This document shows positions 24,621-37,000 of a stretch of DNA of 64,000 bases, in pieces. Location: positions 54,702,023 to 54,766,022 of the forward strand of contig QCXZ01000003.1 of NCBI GenBank assembly GCA_025024175.1, read 5' to 3'. This DNA comes from Rhyzopertha dominica (taxonomy: Eukaryota > Arthropoda > Insecta > Coleoptera > Bostrichidae). Numbering within the stretch: the first letter of the stretch is position 1; each line of letters starts with the position of its first letter. A program made the translations under genes and the position numbers. The notes below the pieces were generated by a model, which saw nothing but the letters and a program-made list of their open reading frames with translations, had not been told where the DNA came from and ran no database searches.

Positions 24621-25702
24621 GTAGCAATAAAGATAAACGTCCGGGAATGACCAGAACAATGCGCCAATGTGCATTTAACCCATGTGGCCCAACAAAAATT
24701 GGTCTAACGGCGGGCAGAAAAATTTAAGTCAAATAAAGTGGTAATATAGGAATTAAATAAGTATTTTGCAAGCCTTCCAGACTAACATTTCATGGGGATT
24801 ATGTTGAAAAATAAGGGGCTCTGTTTAGGTATAGACCTAATTATTGTTTTCTTTCATATCAATCCAAGTTACTTATCAAACCACCTTCATACGTTTACGC
24901 ATCAACCCGCACATATAACTTTTATTATCTGGATATATACCTACCTGTTCTTTCTAATTAATTTTGACGCCTACCTCTGTAAGAAAGATGTTTTCTTTTA
25001 TATTATAATTTAAAGTTTAATGGCAACTACACATTATTCGAGANAAGTAATTTCATTCTTACAACTTGCTGAAAAAAAAATTGTCTAACGTTGTGAGCGT
25101 CTGCAAGAAAGTGTGTAAATTCGTAACAAGCGACTCCGACCCTGGATGAGGGTTTATTGCAGACCGTGCGACGATAGTTTATTCAGCCACACGTCTGCGG
25201 TGATGGGATAAATGAAGTTCCGAAATCGGGTCATTACAGACGGGATCGTTGACGTCAGTATAGCTTCAAATATTTACTGGCAGACACGGACTCCATTAGG
25301 CTCATAATTTATTACTAAATTGATAAGGGTGTGGGATCATTAGCCAGTTAATCGTATTACATGTGAACAAGAGGAATTGCTGTGGGGAATTATCTCGTTT
25401 TTGACATTGGATGCATGTATCAAGATCAGTAGGACACTGCTAATCTCGGCCACTGTTATAATACCAACAATGCAATTCAACAGAATGCAGAATAGTAGCT
25501 TTAGAACTTTGATTAAATTTAACTTTTTAAAATTACTGACATAAAGCCCATTAATTAATTTTGTTTGTAAAGCAAATTGAGTATTCTAAAAAATAAAAAA
25601 AATATGTAATAATTGTACTCTTCTAAAATCAATTCCAAGAAACAATAGCATCCTGGTAAATATAAGGTTTCTATAATTTATTCATGCAACGCGGGCGGCG
25701 TT
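24621..25702. other. No gene recognised
   Basis: Downstream of the mariner relic there are only AT-rich spacers. The part at 25120-25330 has higher GC than its flanks and no frame, tRNA or transposon end that I can support. Confidence 0.35.
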
Positions 25703-26027
25703 GATTTCTGAATTCTATGTGCCGCCTTTTTGCAATTGCTGCCAAGCTACAATATGCACGGCGATAGTACTGAGGGTTGCAGATCAATGTCACCCCATAG
25801 CTCCAAAAGGTGAGCTTTCTGCAATCTTAAAGTTAATTATCTCACAAAATACTACAGAATATGTTGCAAATACATATCCCCAGGCATTTTCTCATATTAA
25901 AATATATCAAATAATTCAAAAATCGACAGATGAAAAGTATACGTCACTTTCCTGTGAGGCGACAAATTTTTTTAATCGAAAATTTTCATAAGCGCCCTGG
26001 ATGCATGAATCATTTATAGAAACCCTG
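25703..26027. mobile_element. Small TIR element, copy 1
   Basis: Right end AGAAACCCTG (26018-26027). The left end (GATTTCTGAATTC from 25703) is eroded but matches the intact left end CAGGGTTTCTGAATTC of the copy at 48760. The interior, including GTGCCGCCTTTTT and CTACAATATGCACGGCGAT, is shared with that copy. This copy lacks the Penelope insertion and keeps the undisrupted site ACTACAGAATAT near 25849-25860. No transposase is encoded; the superfamily is undetermined. Confidence 0.65.
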
Positions 26028-26199
26028 TATTTATTCCATTTGCCAATATTAACAAGAATACCTACAACTATTTTGGTACTTTCGCAAAAATGTTGCAACC
26101 TTGTCAAGACGCTGGCCAAAAAAATGAACCCAACGTTTCATTTGTTTCTGCAATATTTGTTAAAACCAATTTATGGGGTGTATAAGGATCTACAAGGTT

Positions 26200-26382
26200 C
26201 GTAGAAAGTTTGATGAGTGATCGTAGAATTTACTCTTGACGTTTCAATCATACTGTTGGCTTCTTCAGAAGATGAATGATAATGATCGCCGAAACGTGAA
26301 GAGTAAATTCTGCGATCACGGCATCAAACCCGGGAAGAACATTCTAGCATGGACAACGGCTGTAAAAGCCTGCATTCTATAA
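26200..26382. mobile_element. Mini-PLE foldback with 12-bp target duplication
   Basis: A 183-bp insertion flanked by ATCTACAAGGTT at 26188-26199 and 26383-26394. Inside, 26208-26245 and 26291-26329 form inverted arms with about 33 of 38 matches around a ~45-nt loop. Each arm reads outward into a GAAACGT...GAGTAAATTCT phrase preceded by CTGAAGA- or GATGAATGATAA-like boxes, as at PLE termini. The right end (AAAGCCTGCATTCTATAA) also looks PLE-like. So it is probably two PLE ends head to head without any coding part. The duplication length matches the PLE at 49.2 kb. Confidence 0.6.
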
Positions 26383-26394
26383 ATCTACAAGGTT

Positions 26395-26704
26395 ACAACC
26401 TTTTTTCGGAAAATATACTAATAGTTATTTATGATCAAGTACCAAGTACTGAAAGTGTGAATGTAATACTTTAGACATCTAGAAGTCCTGTAAAGATGTA
26501 TGTGATAAGTACAATATAAAATATTTTGTTAAATCGCTTATAACTCTTTCATTCTTTGGTTTCCAGTTTTTTATAATATTGGTAAAGATGCCTAAGTAAA
26601 AAATGATTAGCAAGATATAAACATAAATAACTAATTGTAAAATAATTTTATATTACTGAATAATTATGATTTAATTATTGAAAACTAATCCGTTTTTCTA
26701 AGTT
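26395..26704. other. No gene recognised
   Basis: AT-rich spacer between the mini-PLE and the long foldback. Nothing supported. Confidence 0.4.
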
Positions 26705-27180
26705 TTTTTTATAATAATTAAGCTTCTGTAAAAAATTTACTTTAAGTTAAATCCTCCTTATTCACTAAAAGATAAAGCACTTTGAATTAATACAAAGCCA
26801 TCGTTAGTATCAGAATAAATAATAAAAAGAGGAGGAACTTCTTTAAGTTATTTTGACAATGGCAAAAATAGACAAGCACACTTGATCTCAAACCAAAAAG
26901 CAACCTACATGCCAGCAACACTAAAGTAATTAATCTAAATTAATATTACGTGCGTGTTGCTGGCATGTAGGTTGCTTTTTGATTTGAAATCAAGTGTGCT
27001 TGTCTCTATATTTTTGCCATTGTCAAAATAATGTTGTACTCATAAGAGTTCCCCCCTTTCTTCTTATTTATTCTGGTACTGACGATGGCTTTGTATTAGT
27101 TGGAAGCGCTTTACCTTTTGGTGAACAAAAAGGATCTAGCTTAAGGTTAATTTTTTACAGAAGGTTAATTAATACTGATT
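26705..27180. repeat. Long imperfect foldback (inverted repeat)
   Basis: The inner arms 26848-26921 and 26954-27031 are about 97% complementary apart from a 4-nt insertion, around a 32-nt AT-rich loop. The outer arms 26711-26847 and 27032-27176 continue at about 80%. Most mismatches in the outer arms are transitions. The right arm keeps a short open frame (GTDDGFVLVGSALPFGEQK). A transcript would fold into a stem of some 200 bp. It could be a foldback transposon or an inverted duplication. No target duplication found. Confidence 0.8.
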
Positions 27181-27394
27181 TATTTAAAACGATGTGATTT
27201 GTATTTGATTGAAAAGTAATAGGTGTATCTTCGGGCAAAAGCTATAGACCGCCTGATATTTTGGAGGGTGAGGATGCTAAAGTTCTCAATTAATTACCGG
27301 TAAAATTCAAGTCTTGGTGTGTCACAAGAAAGTTAATAAATCTACTAGAAATGCATTATTCGCTTATTTTGTCAGCAACGTCTAGCGTAGGTCG

Positions 27395-27835
27395 AAATAC
27401 TCTACGATAAAGGCGATCCTTTTGCTAAGTATAAGAAAACGTTGATATCAACCTTTCCATAAATTACTTGCATTTCTTGAAACGAGATTTAGAAAGCTAC
27501 AAACCTAAAAAATCCAAGATATTTACTAGGGCTGAGATTGATAAATTTAGGGTGGAAGCACCTGGTAGGGACTAGCTACTAATAAACACAATAACCATGA
27601 TACTCATTTTTGTCGTGCTAGGTTGCTAAATAACAATTTTATTAAAGGTTGTCAATATAATGGGCGTTGCTTGTCGTCCGCAAAAGCTGATATCTATGAC
27701 TGGATGATATCAGAGGTTTAGGCTCCAGAATTGTAGTTAAATTACTGTTTCCAAAAAATAAATCTGAAAGAGTATTTACCCTTAAAACACCAGAAAATAC
27801 TTCAACTTGTTCGTACAATTTCAATAACATTTTTC
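27395..27835 (+). pseudogene. Crypton-like tyrosine recombinase relic
   Basis: Conceptual translation in shifted frames gives YSTIKAILLLSIRK (about 27400), then YLHFLKRDLESYKPKKSKIF with TRAEIDKFRVEAPGRD (27465-27570). These match the SAM-like N-terminal part of tyrosine recombinases of the Crypton type (KKSK.ft.eei.kFl.eAp). After a gap, DDIRGLGSRIVVKLLFPKNK and ERVFTLKTPE (27703-27795) match the catalytic-domain strand block (vdDi.d.Gs.ivv.ip.tK....r.Ftv). The R..H..R..Y catalytic residues are not reached. In function such enzymes integrate circular DNA; this copy is dead. Confidence 0.6.
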
Positions 27836-30800
27836 AAAGATAGTTCTCTTCTTAAGGATATAAAACAAATAATCGTTTATATTTTACTAAAATCTTAAAC
27901 ATATTGTTTAGCCAGCATGCATACCTACATACGGTGAAAAAATTCCTGCAAATGTAGTCTAGTATTTGAGACTTACAGATGCTTTATATACCGATCTTGG
28001 TTTAGAAGACGTTTCGCGTCTTTCCTAGCAGACTAAGGGGCTGATATAACCACCAGCAAATGTCATGAAGATTTGAATATTTTTGTTGCGTTGCCGAAGG
28101 TTACCTTGGATATTCGATGGAAGTCAAAAGTTAGTAATTCTTTCAGATTTAATATTCATTATACCTATAGTTTTCTTGAGTTTATGAAATTGCTTTACTT
28201 TGTTCTGAAATTTTACGGTACTGGTAGTGTAGAGTATGTACTTACGGTACCATAGTGCTGTAAAGTGATGTTTTCTGTCAGTATATTTGTTGTCAATAAA
28301 AATAATATTAAAGTGATGGAAAAATTATTGGTGTTATTCTGATTTATAAAAAAAAGCCAATCACTGAGGATACCTCTTTTCAGTGAAAGAAAAAGTAGAC
28401 TGGTAATTCTATTTAAATGGGGTATTGTCTAGCTTAAGTTTAGATAACAGAAAATTGTTATGACCGGATAAAGGGTTGGTAAATCGAATCCATATAAATT
28501 TCACAAAACGAAGTATCGGATTAAGCGACAATGTACGGTACATATACACCGTCTCCCGATATTTACGAGAGTTGGGCCACTATCAGGTTACTGTTTCCAG
28601 CCAGTTGAGAAAGTCAAGCAGTCACGGTAAAGTTCTCCAGTTTGACACCGTTGGGAATTGGATTCGAAGGGTTTGTATAGGATAGAGAACGCGCCGAGCG
28701 CGTGCTGGGAAATCTAAGTAAACTTGAGGTATCCCACATCGTAAAATGTGGGAGTTTGCATGCTTTTGGTGCATAAATGTAGGCCAGAAGTAATCATTTA
28801 CTCAGGCAAATTACATTTTCAGTGTTCAAATTGCGTTGCTCTTATACCTATATATAATTAGCGCCGTGGTTCCCGTAATACTGGCCACTTACTTTTAAGG
28901 ACTTTAGCCCCATTTATTTTTTATTTTGGATAAATAATAATATATTACATTTTATAAATGACATTGGCATTTTAGTCAGTGATGAGATGTCTTATTGTGA
29001 ATATTGAAAATAGATTTAAGTGGTGTTTAGCAATAAACAATTTCAATTGTAAAACTCATGTATGTTGCCCGAAATATCTTCTGTGTTGTATGAATCTGAA
29101 CACTGTTCTTGTTACCTTTATTTTCATATTTCAGATACAGATAACATTTTATATTTAGACAAATTACTTCAGCGTTTTTAGAATAAAATGCTATCACGTT
29201 GGTGTGCAGAAAATATTTTGTTAATCTAGTACCTACAGTTTTTGATGAGTACTACACTTTTATTTTTGTTCAGTCTTTAGAAGCTAGTCCCGATATATTT
29301 GTGACTAATAGTTATATTTTGTTACCTTGAAACAGTTGTTGAAACGATTGAATGTTATAATAACAATCAAAAACGTCACTTCCAAAAAATTACTTTATAT
29401 TGAGAAATAAGAATCTAAATACGTAAATACTACAGGTTGATTACTCATTAAATTCAATGTTGGTGAAAGTAAAATTATGTTTTCGTTTGTTTCCCAATAG
29501 CAAAGAGTTCTAGGTGTTCTTTTCATAATAGGTCTACTACTTAAAGTAGAAGGAAACTGCATACCCTATTAATTTCGAAAATAACTGCAACAATTTCCAA
29601 CACCTAGTAGTACTTGCATTATCTGAATAAACTGTGATACGTGTGTTTGTTTTTATTAAAACATTCGATCAGTTCTTTAGCCTTGTTAATGCATTTTCAA
29701 TAACAGCTCGTTTGGTTTGTCGGTGTGCCTAGAACAAACAGTTTTATGGGAAAATAGTGAGTTTTTTGTATTAATATTTTTATGGTATTAATTTATATTT
29801 TATAGTGTTCCGTAATTAATTGTTGTGTTTTATCTTATACCGCATTAAGTCATTTAGAAAATTGCTGTTTTATTTCTTTAGCACTCCACTAGTTTTAGAT
29901 TAGACGTTCTGCTTTAGAGCTGAAAAATACGCTCGAAGCAATCGACGGCTGCAGCAATAAACGACTTTCTTCTTTCGATTTTCTGCCATACATAATTTAA
30001 AAAAAATAGCGGACTTTTTATTGCTTAATACCTCATAGTATAATTATCATTTTGTTAACACTAAGACTGAGCCAACATTGCTCATACAGGGCATCAAACA
30101 CTCCGAAGAGCATGCAGGTGTATTTTATGGCCATTTCATATGCACTAGGGTCAAATTTTATTGGGCTAGCGGCCGTTACCGACATTTTGACAGTAACACA
30201 AAAATCCTTTTACTGCGAATAGGTTGCTGCTCACGTATTGTGGTTTAACGACGATATTTCACAGTCAACGAAATAGGCATACCAAATGATAAATTTCATG
30301 TAGACCGACAGGCCGACGTGTACCGTGCCATTGCCGCCGCGCATATTAAACCGCATCCTTTTTTGCCTCGCTTTTCTTCTATCCCGGNTAACCTACAGAC
30401 GCAAATCCCTCTAAATTAAAGCGCACGTCCCCTTTTTGAATACAAATTCACGTGGTTGGCTTACGCGGTACGCTAAACAGAGAGTGCCCTTGCATGTGAG
30501 GTGGCCATTATTCAGTGCGCGCTAACGAAGTATCGGCATTCCTTTGACAATGCAACCTGTGTTTCGCGTAGCTCATTTAAAAAGACTAAAACTGCGTTTT
30601 AGTAAAAAGCTGAATGTGAGTATGTGTGTTCGAAATGCTTTCCATCAACACAATAATGCACAAATATCTAAATTAAACGGATTCGGAAAAATTGAATAAT
30701 ATTGTATTGCACTAGGTATTTTCTAAACGCTCGTTACAAGCTAACCAAATTACATAAAACTTTTGCTTGTTTGACTTTTTGTAACCTTTTAATTTGATAT

Positions 30801-30979
30801 TGTTTTATTATTTGTCCCATCCACATTGGCCTGTGACCTTCTTGGCTGTTGTTTGTTTGTAGAATTGTTATTAACGCCAGAAGAAATTGCAGATTTCTTG
30901 CCTGTGTTTTCTTATCTCGTTCAGGTCTGATAGCCTTGGCGCTGAGCCATGAGGCCATGGCCATAATGGTGTCGTCAAC
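27836..30979. other. No gene recognised
   Basis: Mostly AT-rich. A 7-bp hairpin (CCCACAT/ATGTGGG) sits at about 28734-28752 after a 69-codon frame (28476-28685) without a known domain. 30080-30620 is less AT-rich and could be noncoding functional sequence, but nothing in it is diagnostic. Confidence 0.35.
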
Positions 30980-31245
30980 ATAAGGAAGCCGTGTTTTAGG
31001 TTTCAGACCTGATGACTCTAATAACGTTGTGTTATCAAAAATGTCACAAAATCTCTTTATTCTAGACTAAACCAGGACAGGCCATTGAGATATGTAAACG
31101 CATCAATCTGAACTGCAAAATGGCAATCACCTCTACGGTATCTGGAATCCAGTCACACAACGGCTATCTCTACCCTCACAATCTCTCCCTCCTCCTTCCA
31201 AACATCCCCACGCCTGCATAAAATCAGGCGCACTACCTTTTGTGG
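30980..31245 (+). pseudogene. PLE family 2 C-terminal and 3' UTR relic
   Basis: QAIEICKRINLNCK (about 31079-31120) followed, one frame over, by DGNHLYGIWNPVTQR is the PLE endonuclease tail (EAIEI.K..NN.NR.DG..Ls..W.P). The following UTR (CTATCTCTACCCTCACAATC, then GCCTGCATAAAATCAGGC) is shared with 11.29-11.37 kb. GCCTG/CAGGC (31212-31228) is a perfect small hairpin here and is partly decayed in the other copy. The GIY-YIG core itself is not recognisable. Confidence 0.55.
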
Positions 31246-32403
31246 TTTAGAAATTAGGATTTGGTTCAGCTGTGATGTGGCCTCGCGTTAATTTTGAACC
31301 GTATTCCATATTTTCTTGACTTAAACAAGATAGTGGCAACCATTCAATTTGGATTTCGCCGCGGATTTAGTATTTACGAGTACAGCTTTGATCAGAGTTA
31401 CAAATGATATTGGCGATTCAAGCTAAGCGATACGCAGTCTAGTAGCAGAATAGTGAACTACTGAAAAAAGACGCTATTGCTGGGCGCTTCCCGCTTTCGT
31501 GAACGCTTCGCGATAAATGAGTGTAGGCGACAGCTGAGTTTTATTATAAAAAAAAGAATGCTTGAAAACAATAAGTATTTTGTTTGTCTATAGCTATTAT
31601 TCTGAAGCTAAATTACAGAAGTATGTTAGTTTTTATTATTTTTCTTTTAAATGAAGCTTACTGGATTTCATGACCAACAAACCCAGCTATTCATAACAAT
31701 TTGATTTATACACCAGGACCGTCTGAATGAAAAACCGACAATGGGAGAAATTATCCGGTTTCCACTGAAGAATTACATAAAAGTTAAAGCGGCAAGCTAA
31801 TAAAGCCATATTATTTTTGTACCAATCAACATTAATATAACATAACAAAGATACTGATACTGAAGTCAAGACTACTGCTACTCTTCCGCACTCAGTTTCT
31901 TCTAACATTCAATTAAATTCTCTCAAAGGTGGACAAAACTGTTGGAAATCATAAAACAATTAATTCCATCTTATCGCCCTTCACTACGTTCATAGAAATT
32001 AGCAACACTTATATTTTGTTTACTTAAAGCTCAGTATTTTTTATATAGTATTGTCAATATTGTTAGGAAAAGTATCCTCATAGACATGTAAAACAATAAC
32101 TCGTTCACATGTTGGCTATGCTAAGTAAAGTTGTAGGTTCCGTCGTTTTACAAAAAAGCCACATTCCATAAAGGCGTTTTTTTTAAGATTTACCCGTTTT
32201 TAATTTTCAATTTACCCTGCAGTTCATCTAGCCTTTTCGCCAGGCAGATGTATGCAGACATAGACTAAAAACTGAAACTATCAGTACCAGTTTAAAAAAT
32301 ATGGTAGGGTATTGTGTTGTGGTATAGGTACGCAGGCATTTATTTTACTAGTTGGGTAAACTTTTACAACCACTCTCAATAAAATAACTCGCATTAAGAA
32401 CAC
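31246..32403. other. No gene recognised
   Basis: AT-rich spacer up to the target duplication of the Gypsy element. Only short frames (31687-31908 minus) without domains. Confidence 0.4.
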
Positions 32404-32407
32404 CTGC

Positions 32408-33924
32408 TGTGACGCAAAAAAATTTATAACAATTAAATACTTGTATTAAAACTAAAACAAGGCAATAAATCCCCTACCGGAGTATGATACACGGGGTAGA
32501 TGCCAGCTAACCCAATGGAGATGGGCTGGGTTAAAAACAAAGACTTGCCTGAGCGCCACTTGGTTTAACTACCCCCTTGCGTAGCGGAATAAACCAAGAA
32601 ATTCCAGGTAGGTATAAAAACGATTTGTAATGACTGATAAAAGCACTAATAATATATATAAATAAATTTAATATATCCCGTGGATGAAAGTATAATTACA
32701 GGTAAGTATGCTACTAAATATTAGGGCGATATTCACAAAAAATTTACTACTCCGTAGCGCAAATCGATGACTAAAAGTTCATCTAAATAATCAACAAAAT
32801 AATTAATCGCATCAAAAAAATCTCCGTCGATTTGATCGCTCGGATAAATAACTATTCAATTATTGAGTCAATACTTTTCTGACAAAACAAAAAAAAGAAA
32901 CAAACAAAATGTTCAATTTCTTCACCGTACGTGTACACGTTCAGTTTACAAATAAACGTTTTCTACAATTACTTAATGAATCAAACAATTACCAATAGTT
33001 GCGCGTTTCGATAAATCCAGATGAACTATAGCTGATTTAATTAAATGCAAACGTCTATAAATATGCTGTTTTCGCGACTAGTCAATAAAAAAAAACTGTA
33101 CAACACATTTGTCATGCAACTTATCTGGTTTTCCTATAAATGCTTTACGAATTTTAGGGCGAATTGTGGCTCTCTAGACGGCTTCGGGATGGGCAGCGAT
33201 GACAATCGTACGGGCTGTTAATACGGTGAACCAATCCTTCAGGATGTCCCACAGATCCGACGGTCAAACGGGAACAGGAGCGCACCTCCCTGACAAGGGC
33301 ACGTAGATGATAGACACCGCGATATAAAAGCGATTTACGCCGGGATTAAAAAAACCCTAAAATAGGATAAGACGATGTGTATTGGCACTAGACACAGCAA
33401 TGACCGTAAAATATTAAATAGTTACCTCTTCTGTCGAGGGTTTTGATTGGAATCCGTTATTCTACTCTGATTTCCGCGTGGAACGTGGTTTGTGAATTTG
33501 AATCCTGTCGAACGACAGATCGAAGATCCAGTACCTTAATCTCAAAACAACCAACTGGACACTTCCTTGAGCGAATAGGGCAGTACCTCCCTCAATCATA
33601 AGGAATCTTAATGAAGATTTTACACTTGCCCTATCGCTATTCACGCTAAACCACAAGCTGTTTTCGATACTAATTCAAAGCATTTTTCTCGCCGAATCCC
33701 TGGCTTATCAGCGCGCAAAAAAGAACCGGTCGAATACAGAAAAAGCCCATGTCCACAAAACATACGCCTAGAGCCATCTTTCTCGTGACGAAGAATACAC
33801 ACAAATAATGAAACAGTTATCTTTAACTAGAAATTTTCTAAATTGGTATTTGGAAATATTAAGACCTTTTTTATAAACGGTGTCAATGAGCTATAGCTTC
33901 GAACGTGGATTTTGAACCGTTACA
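32408..33924 (-). repeat. 3' LTR of the Gypsy element
   Basis: 1,517 bp, nearly identical to 38621-40138. The only difference I found by eye is a one-to-two-base change in the A-run near 32890. The 64-codon frame within it (33462-33656) is present in both LTRs and is not a gene. Confidence 0.96.
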
Positions 33925-33940
33925 TTTCCCCCCTCTACCT
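33925..33940 (-). promoter_or_regulatory. Polypurine tract (plus-strand primer)
   Basis: On the element's sense strand AGGTAGAGGGGGGAAA directly abuts the 3' LTR start (TGTAACGG). Position and purine content are those of the plus-strand primer for reverse transcription. Confidence 0.88.
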
Positions 33941-34089
33941 GAAAATCGTTAACTCCGTTAACGTTGCTTAAAAGAAAAACTAATCATAGCTCTAATGAAA
34001 AAAATAGGTTCCTAACCCAACATAAAAATTGTCCCCCTACTAAAGAAGATTAAACAAAACCTATGCTAAGTATACCGCACGATTTCACG

Positions 34090-37000
34090 CTACTCCTCGT
34101 TTTCTTTGAGGTCTTTTGCATGCCATAAGCCCTTGAAGTTCCCATGTTCATCTTGGAGCTCATACGTCCACGGTGACACGCGTTTCTTTATGCGAAAGGG
34201 ACCTACATATCGCGGAGCTAATTTCGCGCTGTAATGACGCGCCGCATCAGACAAAACGTAGTTTCGTCTCCACACTAACTGATTAGGTAGATACTGAGTG
34301 TATCTACGTCTTAAATTGTACGCCTTCGTAGCTTGTTTACTCGCCTGTTCCAAACGCTTTCTAACTTCTTCCAAAATTTTACTTAGCACGGAATTTCTTT
34401 CTATTAGCGCTTGTACGGGATCAGCATCGTCGCGATTTCCTCGATCATAGTCCGTACCCGAAAGTACCATATGACGGCCAAAATTCAAAAAGAATGGACT
34501 TTGTTTAGTAACTTCGTGCCTCGCCGTTCTAATGGCGCACGCGATCTGCGAAATATTCGCGTCCCACACTCGATGATTGTCTGAAACGTACATTGCCAAC
34601 ATTGTTTTTACGGTACGGTTTACCCTTTCAGTCGGATTTGCGCGAGGATTATAAAAAGCACAAAATTTGATCATAAACTGATACTTTTGCGATAGCTTGT
34701 TTATTTCCTTCGACCTAAATTGCGGACCATTATCACATATAAGAAATTTTGGGACTCCGTAAATCAAAAACACTTCTTCCTCTAATTTTCGAGCTACAAT
34801 TTCCGCCGAAGATTTCCGCAATGGAAACAATAACGAATACTTGGTCATATAATCGGTAACTACCAGTATGAACGCATTACCCCTAACCGATCGCGGCAGT
34901 GGCCCCATTAAATCAGTGGAAATCATTTCCCACGGTTTGTTGGCTTTAGGGTGAGAAGCCTGCATGTCGCTTGGTACTTTTTGACTCGTCTTATGGGCCG
35001 CACAAATTGAACACTTTCTAACGTACTTTCCAATATCTGCCCGCATTTTGGGCCAATAATATTTTTCCGCAATTCTCCCATATGTCTTCCATACTCCCAT
35101 ATGACCGGCCAATGGGGGATCGTGAGCTTCGGATATTATAAGGCTCCTTTCTTTCTTCGGCACAACCAACTTCCACGACTCCTTTTCTGAAATTAGTGCT
35201 GCAGGATCATTTTTCACGTATTTAAACAACTTGTCACCTTCCAATCGCCAATTGTTAAAGTGCAATGGATCACGTTCCACACATCGTCGCATCTTTTCAT
35301 ACCAAGCATCTGTACTGGATTGTGTCACTTCTACTGCCTTCGGAGCGTCAACCTTATCTAACACTGGGACTGACCGTGAAAGTAAATCCGGCACCAAATG
35401 TTCCTTCCCCTTTCGATGGATGATGCGCATGTCGTACTGTTGTAATCTAACTGCCCATCTGGCAAGACGTCCTGACGGTTCCTTTAAATTCTGCAACCAC
35501 ACTAGAGAGTAGTGGTCTGTAATGACCGTAAATCTTACTCCTTCTAGATAAGGACGAAGTTTTTCTACTGCCCAAAGCACCGCAAGACATTCTCGCTCCG
35601 TGGTACTATACTGTCGTTCTTGTCTGGTCAATGAACGGCTTAAATAACAGATTACTCTATCTCCATCCTCGGTAGGTTGTGTTAGCACCGCTCCTATGCC
35701 AAATCCCGACGCATCTGTCTGAACTTCAAATGGCAAATCATAGTCCGGACAACTAAGCACAGGAGAAGCAATTAAGGTCTCTTTCATCCGGTTGAAAGCG
35801 CGATCACATTCCGGAGACCAACAAAATGCCTTAGATTTCTTTAGCAAATTTGCTATGGGAGCCACAGTCGTTGCAAAATTAGGTACGAATCTGCGATACC
35901 ACGAGAAAGATCCTAGCACCCTGCGTACTTCCCTTACCGTTTTCGGCACAGGCAGCTCCAACATAGCTTTTACCTTTTCAGGGTCCACATGTAAGCCATT
36001 GCGATCCACAACATAACCCAAATATTTCATCTGTGGTCGGCAAAACTGGCATTTCTCAAAACTGATCACCAAATTGGCTTCGTGCAAACGCCGAAAGACT
36101 TCCTCTAATATTTCCAAATGTTTCTCAAAAGTTTTTGTCACTATGACAATGTCGTCAAGGTAAACGAACACGTATGGCTCAAGGTCGGCTCCCAATACTT
36201 GGTCAATGATTCTTTGCCAAGTCGCTGCCGAATTATGAAGCCCAAAGGGCATCCTTTTAAACTGCCACAATCCTCGATTCGGTACGGTAAACGCTGTGTA
36301 CTGCTTGCTACTCTCGGCCATTGGGACTTGCCAGTATGCGGATTTTATATCCAAAGACGATAAGTAATTAGCGTTCCGCAATTTATCTAACGTATCGTGT
36401 ACTTGTGGAAGTGGATAACTGTCTCTAACCGTCACCGCGTTCAATTTCCGAAAATCTACGCAAAATCGGTAACTATTATCTTTTTTCTTCACTAGGACTA
36501 TCGGAGACGCCCACGGACTGTTAGATTTTTCGATGACATCTAATTCCAACATTTCTTTTAAAGCGTTATCGATGTGCTGTTGAATGACCGGCGACACCCT
36601 ATAATAACGTTGCTTAATTGGCGGCGAGTCCGTCATTATTACATGTTCTCCAACATTTGTACAACCGAGTTTATTCGTCATTGCTTCCATGTTTTTGTTT
36701 ATCACGGCATTCAGTTTAACCCTTTCTACCGGCGACAATACCGTTTGATCATAAACGCTTTCCACCGCATTTACCGTCTCACCGCCTTGCGCAAAATGCC
36801 ATTCGTTATTTCTCAAATCGGGTACGATTCCAATTTTTCGCCAAAAATCTGCCCCTAATATAAGTAAATGTGGCAACTCCGGCACTACTAGTACCTCGAT
36901 TAAACAAATTCTACCTCGCACTTCAATAGGGATTTCGCAAACACCTAGAGCCTCACATTTTTGGGCATTTGCTACGGTACAAAATATAGATCGCGTTTTA

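Noticed and set aside
33315..33335. TATAAAAG word in the LTR on the plus strand
   Set aside because: The element is transcribed on minus, so orientation is wrong; start-site data would be needed.
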